64,000 bases of DNA, from the NCBI GenBank assembly GCA_024529925.1, contig JAFEUB010000909.1, positions 1,271,501 to 1,335,500 of the forward strand. The letters run 5' to 3'. Below are positions 1-11,600 of this stretch, piece by piece. The notes below the pieces were generated by a model that made no database searches, had not been told where the DNA came from, and saw nothing but the letters and a program-made list of their open reading frames with translations. The translations under genes and the position numbers were made by a program. Position 1 is the first letter of the stretch. Every line of letters starts with the position of its first letter. The stretch is from Ophthalmolycus amberensis (taxonomy: Eukaryota; Chordata; Actinopteri; Perciformes; Zoarcidae).

Positions 1-1330
1 TACAATGAAGGGATCAGTTTGCAACATTTGTCTTTTCTTATTTATAACCTAAAATTTAATTTCACTTATGTCAAGAGTGTAATTATAAGGTTACAGTCCA
101 TAGTTTCACAATGAGGTCATAAAAATGTCTTTGGTTTACTGCTCAAAACTTTAATTGTTACTCAGTGGAAACTTGTGTAATTATTCAGTTACAGTTTTGG
201 AATAGTGCATTTACTGTCCGGCTACTGTGTAATTCCACTATAACCATGGAACAAATTCTTTGTTTGGTATTGCTTGCATGATTTGAGACCATATGTTTGT
301 TTCAGCACACAGACCTTTATTCTATCTTTTTCTGTCGAATTTAACTATCAAGAATGGCACCTCAGCAAAATCTCACACCAAAAAAGTTCTGTTTCTTTGT
401 TCCAAACACCTCCAAAAACACAACCTCACCCTCATCAGCCCCCACCCGCAAACTCAACTTCACCCCCCCCCCCCCCCCAACCACCACCACCACCCAAACA
501 TGTCCTCCAGCCAGGTTTATTATGCCGTTTCACGCAGACCAAAATTGCAGCTGCATGGAGAACAATCTGGAGCACATTAGCTCAGGCGCTGTGATTTATA
601 AATTGTTTCTCAGGCCATAAATCCCTGCTGTAATTGTGCACAAGCACCCCTCTCTTTCCCCAGTCACTCCCCCTTCGTTCTCTCTCTCTTTCTCTCTCTC
701 CCTCAGTCGCTCTCTTTTTCTCTGAGCAGCTTACCGTTCTCGGGTTAATACTAATTGTTTGCAGAAGTGTGCAGTTTGGATTGAGTCAAAGTTTGTTGCA
801 TTGTGGCGCAGATTTGGGGCTCGAAGAAACAGCTCTTTGTGAAAGATAAACTTTCCTATTTTCTTTCAAGCGCCATCCGTAAACCTCTTCTGTCATGTGG
901 TGTGAGCTTAACGTCCAAAATGGGATGTGAGCATTTTGTCTTCTGCTCCATGTTGCTGTGGTTCACGGTCTGCATTCCTGAATACTGTGTAATTGTAAGG
1001 GGCCTCTCCTAAACTCTGTCCCTGGAAATTTGATATTTACAGCAGCCCCTGATCGTAATCACCTTGCCGTTCTCATTAGATTGTATTGAAACTGAAAGAT
1101 AGCAGCAGCTGTATATATTGTTTTAAATGGCATGTCCAGCCTTGAGTTCTCAGTGGTCTGGTTCATGTTATAAAGACATTTTTCAACTTTAAAAAGTGGA
1201 ACAGCTCATATTAATCAATGTTGGTTCCTCTAAAGCATCTCGCTTCACAAAATGTATTAAAAGTAATTTATTCAATATTGACCAGCAGTTTTTTTGAGCA
1301 AAAAAAATAAATAAAAAGTACATTCGCTGG

Positions 1331-1378
1331 AAACAATGGAGTAACATTCAGTTGCTGCTGAATGTTACTCCATTGTTT
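1331..1378. repeat. Perfect inverted repeat, 21-bp arms, 6-nt loop
   Basis: Arms 1331-1351 and 1358-1378 are exact reverse complements around the loop ttgctg. The left arm contains the SOX-type motif ACAATGG. It lies in the tcf7l1 upstream intron. It could fold as a DNA cruciform or RNA hairpin; function unknown. Confidence 0.9.
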
Positions 1379-2094
1379 TGCTTTCAAGGGACCTGATGAA
1401 CCTTAAAGAGGTAGGGGACCTCATGACCCAACCTCATCCCGCCTTGCGACTCCTCTCAGGGTTTTTTTTTACAACCCCGAAAACCTATACGTTCTTACTG
1501 GAAAATTTATTCTTTACAAAGTTTCAGACATGTAAAACGATCCCTGTATGTGAACGTGAATTGAATTTACAGCCAAACCTATCACAAGATCACGATTTAG
1601 CACTCACGTGAAAATAAAGTCTGTCGATTGCAGGGAATGACTTTTACAAATGTGTTAAAGTATAAAAAGGTGTTGGCGACATTCCAGACCTCCCTGCAGT
1701 CTGCTGACAATACGCATAACTAATCCTGGAGAATATTATGGTTGTAAATTGTGCGCTTTGTTGCACACTGTGTGTTTTTCTTTATGTCAAATGAGATTAT
1801 TTTCTGTCCCCAAAATTATTATTTTTTGTTGTTTGTCTGATTTAGTCTGATAGAAATGGAAAAATGACAGACAAGATAATTATTTTTGCTTCTAGAACAT
1901 TTGAATCAATTGAAACTACTGTGGACATTTTTTTTCTGCCAGGCATATTTTTTTGTCATATAATTGTTTATAAAAGTTTACATAAATGATGTGGTTTAAG
2001 TTTCAAACAGTCAGTCTCTGTGTCCCTGTACGACAGGGCAGAGCGCCGAAGCATACCTGTGGCATGCGAATGTGTCTGCGTGTTTGAGTTGGAT

Positions 2095-2285
2095 AGAGGG
2101 AGGGAGGGGGGGGGGGGGTGGGGTGGGGGCAGGGCGGGCGGAGAGGAGACGGAGAGTGGAGTGAGTGGAGTTAGCGGTGGGGTGATAGGGATGTCAGGTA
2201 GTAAAAAGTGAGATGAGGCAGGGCCCGGAGTCTGCCTGGCCTGGAGATTTGTGCCTGCACTCGGCGAGGACGCATCTGCAGGCAG

Positions 2286-2332
<47 letters not shown>

Positions 2333-2425
2333 GGGGGGGGGGGAGGGGGTTGTGGGGTGTGCTGCTCAGGGCAGGGGGTTGGGGGTGTGGAGATGGGTGG
2401 TAGTGTTGGGTGGTGGTGAAGAGAG
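2095..2425. repeat. G-rich tracts with (TG)n microsatellite
   Basis: Runs of G (about 2107-2128 and 2332-2350) flank a (TG)n array at about 2287-2324 that grades into GA and poly-G. Several runs of four or more G on the + strand could form G-quadruplexes. Open frames on both strands here arise from the repeat. Confidence 0.85.
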
Positions 2426-3019
2426 AGAGAGGAGGAGGGGAGGTGGACTTGCAGAGTGAACACAATCAGCCCTCTGTTTTCATAAGACTTGTGGTATGTG
2501 AGAGCAGAAACAAATGTGTTTAATTTAGGCCCTTTTTTCTCTCTCTTGCCTTCTCCACTAAACCCATTTATGCCCACCTCTGTCTTTCAAAACTGACTTT
2601 TTCCCCTCAAAATGCCTCATTGCCTCTTCTGCCAATGTCAGCTGCTCTTAGGACGTTTAAAAAAAAGAAACAATCACCCACTGTGCCCTGTCAGAAAAAC
2701 AAACAAACTCTGAGGCACACTTTTAGCAGACATACTCAAATTTACTCTTTCTGCGGGGGTAAATATTTATCTGCAGTTTCTAGAAAAAGAAGAGAAAAAA
2801 GATTCCTTTTTAAAATGTTTTTGCTGAGAGTTTGGAGTGATTACTGTGCCGTGGTATTTGTCCTGTGCAGTGTGCGGGGTGCATGCTGGATTATTGTCCT
2901 CCTAAATGCCTTGGCAGGAAACGCCGTATTATATTGGTAACCAATGCTGTCTCCAGTCAATTTGTGTTCGGTCATAAATGAAAAATTCAGGTCTCACTTG
3001 TGTGTCATTGGCGTAGACC

Positions 3020-3031
3020 TACACACACACA

Positions 3032-3068
<37 letters not shown>
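3020..3068. repeat. (CA)n microsatellite
   Basis: About 48 nt of CA with one interruption, in the tcf7l1 upstream intron. Confidence 0.95.
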
Positions 3069-3071
<3 letters not shown>

Positions 3072-4849
3072 TTTGATCGAGCTTTACTTTAAACATCCAG
3101 CCAGCCTCTGGTAACCACCTTGTGTTCTGGAGTTAATTATACAGACGTTTACGGCTGTGAATTTCAATGAAACGAGGCTACTCCCCAAACAATAATAAAG
3201 TTGTGTTCCTGTGCGACTGGACAAACAATGCCACAGGACACAGAAAAGGACAGCATCTTTGACATTTGAGGTGTAGACTGTCTTGACATCAGATCACACT
3301 GACATTAAGCGGAGCAGTATGTGACAATTGAAAGCAGATCTCACAGGCACGGGAAACCACATAACTGACTGCACATAATTAACTTAAATAGCTTCGCACC
3401 CTCCTCTCTGTCTTTATGAGAGGGCCTTGCTCTTACCAGATGCATAATTATTTTCTTGTGTGTCTCATTATACGGCGAGTTTTATATGACCTGCAGTTGT
3501 GCTCTGTAGCAGAATTACTCACTTATTCCTACGTTTAACCTCAGTGAGAGTGAACTGTTCCTTTAACTACGTCTGATTTTGAAGTACCTGGAAGTCCGTG
3601 AGACAGAATAAGAAGAACAATGGAGGCTTCATTTAAAGACTCATATGAGCTCTAAAGTTGTGGATACAGGAAGCAATAACTCAGGATCAGCTCATGCAAA
3701 CGGAAGAAAAAAAAAGAAAACCAACCCCTGATTCAAATAATTGCTTGAGTTTGCAAAAATGCAAACTCCTGCTGAAGTCGCAGCCGATTCACTGGGACAG
3801 AATATTAAAGAAGCTCTTTAGGGGGGTTTATCTTGGCCTTGTATAGTGCTAATGCTGTTTTATGACTGAAACAGCAGTAAATTCACTCCCAGGACTTTAC
3901 AAATAAACCCAGTTTGCTGGCCAGCGTGGCCTTGTACTTAATATGCATGTGTGTCATGTGACACCCTTGCTCATTGACTTTTTTTTAAAGATTTAGTATA
4001 TTTTCCAGTAAATGTACACACTGCAGAACAAGAATCGTATTCAGACTTTGTAATAGATTGCCGATACGATTTCCTCTTAGTGCCTGCTGTACTCATTGAG
4101 GGGCTACTGATAGCCCACGTGTGCTACATATACGTAGACGTATTTGGAGCTGCAGGCGGAGTGTGTAACCATCTTGGAAATCTTGGAAAAACCTTGTCGT
4201 TGTGTTGTTAGGACCTCCCTTGCGCTGCCTCCCCTCTTCACTCTCCTCTCTCCCTCTTTGCACTAATAGTTCTTTTGTGTACAAGAGCATGTTAAGAGGC
4301 CAATGAGCCTGGCCTTAATAGGCCACGTTGCCATAGAAACCACAGCACTCTGGATGTCTGACCTTTGACCCAGTTTTTTTTACTGGCTGTGAATAAGAGT
4401 GCAGGACGACCAACCGGGTCACAATAGAGGCCCGGCAAACTGAGGGAGTGCCCCTGTCATAGTCACTTAACTTCATTCCTCTATGGGCTAATGGACACTT
4501 CAAATGTTGTAGCCATTAGCAGTATGCTATCTCCACTGCAGGACCGCAGACTTCTCAGGGCTAATATAATGTAAAGAGACTTTACATTTACATTTACTGG
4601 TTCCTAGACACGTCTCCACTAAGATAAGGCCAGGATCAGAAATCCAGGCAGTCTGTTTGGATGATAAATTATGATTATTATCATGTCTCCTTGAATTACA
4701 CCCTCACCAAGGACATATTTGTGGTTTATTTTTATTTGTACCTTCCTTTAAGATAGATTCAATTAATAACTTCCTCCCTGACTAATCTACTTACTTCATA
4801 GTGGACCGGATAATAGGACATGGTCCCCATTCAGAAAAATTTGGAGCGG

Positions 4850-5290
4850 CACAGTAGTGCATTGTGGGTCTGACCAGCTGAGCTGCTTGTCGTTTCCCCA
4901 TCAATTACACACTAATTAGCACAATGACTGCCGAAGTTTGCTTAAGAATTGTCAATGTAATTGCCTCTAATGTTGGTAAACAATGAACCTCAATGCAAAC
5001 TCTGAGACAAGGCGGGGGCCACTTATCACATTGTCTTTGTTGTGGAAGCTTTAATTGTGTTTCATGCATAGATCAGGTTGAGGTGTCAATGGCCCTGCAG
5101 GAGCAGGTGACCTAAGCAGAGCAAACCAGGGAGGGACTGTTGTGTAGGGGGCCTGACAGGGCCATTGTCTGAAGTTGCTGTTCATATGGGCAGGGGACGG
5201 TAATTAACACCTCAGCCAAACAGCAAGCTGTGCGGCCCATTTGTTTACTGTTGGGGGGTAAAAGAAAACAATGGGGAGGGGTTCTCCACA
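4850..5290. promoter_or_regulatory. Candidate intronic enhancer-like block
   Basis: Complex non-coding sequence of even composition inside the tcf7l1 intron. It holds TAATTA homeodomain-type cores (4913-4918 and near 5201), a CTTTGTT TCF/LEF-type core (5035-5041), a TGTTTAC forkhead-type core (about 5242-5248) and AACAATGG (SOX type, 5268-5275). The motif matches are seen; the enhancer role is inferred and conservation is untested. Confidence 0.3.
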
Positions 5291-6519
5291 CAGTAGGTGA
5301 TTGACATTATCTGCTGGAGCGATCCGTCGAGGCATTCCTGCTGCTCCACTATTCAACACAAGTTAGGCGAAGCCATTTCACAAGCGTCTGAGCTGCCACT
5401 TTATACACATTGACTCTTTTATTTGTTGTTTGACTTTGCCGGAGTGTTTGTTCTTGACTTGTTGAGTTAATGCAATTCAGCATTAAATGCAATAACAAAT
5501 AATTTGTTTTATATAGAAATTAAGAAATGTTTGTGCATCATTTTTGTAGTTTTACTAGTTTTACACATTTTATGGAATTGTAAATATAATTCAACATGAA
5601 TATTATTTTTGACTTTAGTTTTTGGAGCCCTGAAGTCGACAGACAGTAGCTAGGAAAGTTTGGGATTTTTTTCTGTCTCTTTGGCAGAGTGTCTGACTTA
5701 GTTTGAAAGCAAATGTCCAGACATCTGTCTCTTCTCCGTGCTCTGATGTTGGCCTGCAGTATGGCACCACACACTTCAGCGATGACAAAGACTCTTGGCT
5801 GTGTTTTCCTTCGCTCTGTGAGAGCGATGTAACAATTAGAACCCAGCTCTGGCAGGCCACATGCCCCAGAGCATATGTTGCATTCTCTCTGTTCAAAAAA
5901 CCAAAGGGCTCCAGTGCTGCTTTTTGGAAAATTTCGGTGGCATCACTGCCACCTTTGTCGCATCTGGGTCCTGTAGAAGTAGCACATTCTACTGATGTCT
6001 ATTCTGAGTGTTGGAGGCAGCAAGGAGGGCTGGAAGACAATTAGAGAGCTATGAAAATGGATCAGCTGAACTTCACTTTAGTTACACATTTCTTTCAGTA
6101 GTCCGTCCGAGTTTATTTACCAGAGCCTCCAGCTCCCATGCTGAAACAGACATCGCTATGGACCCGACCATATGTCTGTATTTGTTTCTCATAAAATAAG
6201 GGCATGTCTAAAGCATCACTAAATGTCCTGCAGTTACATTGATAATAATGTATCTCCTGTCTCGACCTTTTACCACCATTTCATATCACATGTCACAACT
6301 ATTTTAATCATCCATTTTATGCGCTCGCTATCATTCAGCTGTCCTTACTTTTTTTCTTACGCTTCCCTTGTGGTCTATTTTTTCACTGAGAAAGTTTTTG
6401 CTGAGCAGCACGTCCCACAAGTCCTCGCCTTTTGTTTCCTGAAACAACTCATAGACCCAAACACCCTCCCTCTCTCTCCCGCTCTCTCCCTCTCTCCCTC
6501 TCATGTGTTGGTGAGTGGT

Positions 6520-6930
6520 GTGCTGCTGTTGTCTGGACTGGAGCTAATGTGACAGTGTGCGGCTGGCATTACCTGGCTGGATGTTTCAGGGAGTGTGTGA
6601 ACAGTTGCTCCATAGGGCATGCTGGCAATTAAAAGAAAAGTAGGCGCTCAGTAAAAAAAAGTGCCTGGGGGCATGTTCCTCAGTCCTGGCAGACGCTGTC
6701 AAATAAGAGATGGATTGGGTGGGAGAGCCGGGGTGGGCACGGCAGGGCAAGACCAAACGCTCACAATAGCGCTCGTTTCATTTGTGGAAGGACTCATGAT
6801 TGACATAGATTAGACAGAGAAAACTGCATTGTTTTGGATTTTTTCCTCCTGAGAGCAGCATTCATTAGGCGCCATGCACACAGCAGAGTAAAGTTTCAAT
6901 AGCAGCCTCTAAAAGCAACTGCCTCCTGAC
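6520..6930. promoter_or_regulatory. Candidate intronic regulatory block
   Basis: Complex sequence without repeats or coding exons, following a CT-rich tract in the tcf7l1 intron. It resembles conserved non-coding DNA in composition only. No specific factor can be named. Confidence 0.2.
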
Positions 6931-8560
6931 AGTTGTATGGACTTGGGCCCATTAGTTGGAACTTACGATTCAGCCTTGAGCAGTATAGTGAAAATGAAGA
7001 GGGCTGATGTCAACTCCAAGAATTTCCCCCCTTTTCGAAGGGAAAAAGGGTCCCCTTCCCCCTGCCTCGGTCTCTGTTGGACCCCAGCTGTCAGGAAACA
7101 ATACCCTCCGCCTGCTCCGACAAACTCATTCCTGAAAATGTTTTTTTTTCCCTCCTCTCCCTTTTCCCCCCTCCTGCTATAATGTCTTTTCCATTTTTAA
7201 ACCACAGCCATGCAAGCTTCCGTCCTCCTTACAAACCCTGAGTGATGAATGAAGTTTTAAAAATCAGAACCTGAATGCGTGACTCCTCCAGTTTGCTTGT
7301 TTGTCATCATTTATCCTGCAACAACTTTTGAAAAGCAGACAAAGCTTTGCATATATTCTTTAACTACTTTTGTCAGTCATTTTTAAAATGTCAGATACTA
7401 TTTATTATCTTCTCCATTCATCAGATGTTTGCTCTGGGTGGACACCAAACTGCTTGTGCGTATAGGAATTCATGAGCGCAACGCTATTTACGTAAAAATG
7501 ACGGTATACATTGTAGAATAATAACAGAGGCTGCATGGGAAGATGGTGTAACCGCAACTTCCAGACAGAATTTATAACCCATAACACGTTCCCATGCACA
7601 AAATGCATTTTATTAAATGTACTATTATATCTTTATGTATCTGCACTACATGGGCCTGGATGAGCCAAATTGAACCTATAATATATAAAACCCTTTTAAT
7701 TAATTTGAAATTGTACCAGTCCAGAGAGAAAATCCACATGCATGACAGGCTGCTGTGTCCGGTATTTAAACTGATTTATAAAGCAGATGTTTGAGCCGTG
7801 CTTTTGGAGCTCTGGCTTCATGCTATGTCCATTGCTGCAGGGAAAAAAAAAAAAGCTCAGCTTGTTGTATGAAGCAGTAAATCACAAAACTTCCCCTCGC
7901 GTACACATAGCTCCAACTCTGTGGCACAGCGGCGAAAGAACGGGCAGCGGTAATACGGTGATGGGAATCTTTGTTTGCAAACACTTACACAACCCTTTGT
8001 GATAACTTTGATACATGTGTGAAAAGGTGTGATACTGAATGGAGGAAGGACTATTTTCGGGGTCAAAAGGCCAAACCAATGGAGACGGGAGTTAGTTTCG
8101 AGTCCGCAGCTCAACCTTTTTGCTGCTCTGTAAGTAGGGCTTCCTTCCAGCTGTCTCTTCCCACCCGCTCAGCGACGGGCGCCCACAGCTGGCCTCTTGT
8201 TTTTCCTTGACAAACGGCAATTTCACAGTCCTCCACCAGTCCGTTGTGTTCACATCGCTCTCCCCACTCTACCCCGTGCCAGAAATCACTGTCAGACTCC
8301 AGCAGCGGTGTGGGTCTGGTACAGGTGTCTGCTGGAGATCTTTGCGGGCTTGACGCCATTCATACTACTTTTGCATGCTTCAGTCCCTCCAGTTGAGTAA
8401 CAGTAAATATCAGAGAGTTTTGTCTCTTCGTTATGTCTTTTTTGGAATGCATTCTGTTACATCTTGTGTATTTTATGTTTTTATTACTGTGTACAGTATG
8501 TTTTCCCTGCCAAATGTTTGGTTTCGTTATATAATTCTGCTCCTTTTCTGTCACCCGCAG

Positions 8561-8644
8561 TACCTGCAGATGAAATGGCCTCTTTTGGACGTTCCTGGAT
8601 CTGCAGGACTAAAAGACTCTCGTTCTCCAACTCCGGGGCATTTA
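8561..8644 (+). CDS. tcf7l1: tcf7l1 exon: YLQMKWPLLDVP segment
   Basis: 28 codons in phase 0 between an acceptor ending cccgcag and donor gtaagt. It starts YLQMKWPLLDVP, a near-invariant TCF/LEF block just after the N-terminal region, and ends PGHL. It is isolated by more than 8.5 kb of upstream intron in this window and 6.9 kb downstream. Confidence 0.93.
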
Positions 8645-11600
8645 GTAAGTAGACACTCAAAACAAAACTACATTTTGATTATGGAGTGTGCTAGAAAAAA
8701 GTGTGTTTGACCAAAGAGCACCATGGCTGATTAGAGGAGGGAGAAAAAAATGTAGTAATAATTTCGACATCAAAATTTCACACACCAAATAACTGTGTGA
8801 ACACCAGCAGTGTCCAACTACTTTCCCTCCCTCATTTTATGGCACTAATAAGATGTTTCCTCCAGGCTACATCCTACGGGACATTAACTTAATTATCAAA
8901 CAAATCATGTTAACTTACTGGGGGAATCAGTTTACTGGAAAAAAAATGCTTTAATCAAACGGTCACCATTATGTGGTAATTCACAACAACAAAGTTATAG
9001 TCCATGTAAATATACTGGCTCCCATCCATCCATGCACAGCCTCCGCCACAACCCCTATAGCACCCGCAGGCAAACTGCTGAACAGTCTGTCTGCCTTTCA
9101 CCACAAAAACTCCATAAATCTCTCAAGTTCGAACCTCCTTGCCATTCTTGAATTTTCCCACACAGGTGTGAACTAGTCATCACGGTGTCTCACTCTGGTT
9201 AGACAATGCGGGGCCTCGGCAGACCTGTTTGCTTTGTGGCTTCACTGACGGATGTGTGTTTGAGATTGAAAACATTAGATAACATGAGCATCTATCTGGC
9301 ATCTCACCTGCTTGATTGTATCAGGGTGTTTTTTTTAGTTCGAGGAGTCATATTAAGCCGTGCATGGAGCAGAAAGCCACTGTCACTACACTGTAGTAAA
9401 TACAGCCGTTGATACTCAGCACAACCCTGACCGTACTTATCCTGGCTAGATGTGCTTGCTGAGTTTGTGGTTGATTCGTTGGATCCCATAAACGCAGCGA
9501 TGCACATGATAAAGTCCTCATTGAGCGCAGTCAATGGGACATTGTTGTGATGGGACGGAGTTTGCTCATGGGAATCCAGGACTGACTTAAGTCTCAATAG
9601 AAACCAATTACATATATATTTATTCGAATAAATGCTGACCTGGCAGTGACCCTGTTGATTTTTTTCTGTGAGACACAGCAGCTTCTGTGTGAAGATTTGT
9701 TGCAGAAAATGGATTTTGAGTAGCTTAGACAATGTTTTAATTTAATAAAATCCGTGAATCTGCAATGTAGGGAGACCGAATGAAGAGAAAAAGTCCAACC
9801 AGTGAGTACAATAATAGCAGTTGAATTTGAAGGAAATGAAAGCACTTTGACTGAGGTTGAGTTCTCCTTTTGGATTGTTTCTGTTCTGTCCTTCAGTGGT
9901 TGCTGCTACTTTTCATGTGGCTCTGTGTTGGTGCTTTTTTTTTTTTTTAGCTTGGCCTTCATCTCTTTGAACGTCATTAATCCAGAAAAGTCGATACAGG
10001 AAGAAACATTGTAGAAGACTGAGGAATCCAACTGTTTTGTGGGAGAAATGTTACTCGCATCATCGGAATAATAAGTAGCCTTCCCCTTTGTGCGCTCAAG
10101 TTCGCAATGTTTATCCTTTTGTTGCATGCAATTAAATGTATTTTAGATGCTTTCATATCTGCACATAGGAACATATAAATACATATACAGGTTCTACATC
10201 GTTGTTAACATGGAAGGAGGCTTCTTTGTATCTTGGTTTTAAAATTAGAGTCGATACTGTGTGCTATTTCTTATCATTATATTATTTTTTATTGCAATTG
10301 AATAGCACAGCTCCAATAAATGTGCACTCCAAGGCCAAAGATTGCAAATGAAACACTTCATTTGGCTGAAAAACAACATGGGATAACATTGGTGTCTTAG
10401 AACTCGTGCAACACTTTCATTTCAAAGCAGTATAAAAGGCAGGGAAGTTCATTGAAAGTGTATGATTAGCTTTCAGCATGTGAACTAAAAGAGGAAGTCG
10501 CCATGCTTGATCTGGTGACCTGTGAGTAGAGGGTCATTTGATTAGTGGTGGGAAACACTAATACCGGGTGCGGTGTACCCTGGGCACGGAGGATAGGGAG
10601 TGAAACACCCTGCTGTGGCCTTACCCCCCACTCTGGGCCAGGAGCCCACATGCCCCTCTGGTGTGCTGCTGCTGACAGGGAGCCAGGCTGATTATGTGCT
10701 CATTACTCCAGCCGAGGAGAGAGTGGAAGAGTGGGAGGGGAGCAGCAGGCTGGCTCCCCAGGCCTGCAGGCTCCCCAGGCCCCAACACTGCACTAATGAG
10801 AGCAGGGGGAGCGGATGGGCACACATGGGGGGCCAGGGATTACTGCCCAGGGCCAAGAGGAGCCAAAGAGAGAGACCCGAGGAGAGGAGACACCAGCAGG
10901 GACTCCTGGAGCAGACCTGTAGTAGCTGCAGTCATTCTGCAAGCATGTGTTAAATCTGACATCGTTGTTTTGCTTTTATGATGGACTGTCATGGTTTGGA
11001 ATATCTGTCAAGATTAGCTTGCAGGCACATGTATATCTTATATTTTTATATGCATGTCAACTATTCAATAATGTTAGTGGACTGAAAAGGTATATTAGTT
11101 ACAGACCTGCTCAGTCAAGTTACTCAATAAATCATCCACTGGCGAGCCTCCGCTTGAAGACGATTTTTGGTGAACGATATCATCTCCATCATTCCCACAT
11201 ATGCCTACAGAGGTTAATGCTATATTTGTTGGTAAACTGAAATTGCGGTGATATTTCTTCTAATTCTCGCAATTGGTTGTTAAGTAGAAATGAGAGTGTT
11301 CGGTGGATACCAAAGTCCAGGGAAAGACCATCCTGTCACTGTGCAGACTGGGTCCATAAGGCCTGTATGCTAATCAGAGCCTGCTCTGGCCTGAGATCCT
11401 CAATTATTCAACAGGCAGGTTTGTTTAGCATTCAGTTGGTATTGCTTTTGGTAGTAATGGTGGTGCTGGTGTGGGAAGACGGGAGCAAGCTTTTCATATA
11501 CACACACACACACACACATGTACATGCACACACAAATACGCGCAGCACCCCAAAACCCCCACATAGACCCCTGTGTTCAGAGGGCTGCCTCTCCATGAAT

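Larger units (their letters stand above)
1..8560 (+). other. tcf7l1 upstream intron (5' end outside window)
   Basis: No exon-like open frames with splice sites were found. The open frames here are low-complexity (C run 463-478, CT tract about 679-725, GT and G tracts 2097-2425) or random. Complex non-coding blocks at about 3120-3490, 4850-5290 and 6520-6930 may be regulatory. A perfect hairpin lies at 1331-1378. Assignment to the intron follows from the first visible exon being internal. Confidence 0.75.

Noticed and set aside
274..620. Three overlapping proline/threonine-rich + ORFs
   Set aside because: Created by the C run and CCA repeats near 463-500.
1968..2577. Pro/Ser/His-rich ORFs on the - strand
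   Set aside because: Produced by the TG array and G runs, no homology or splice structure.
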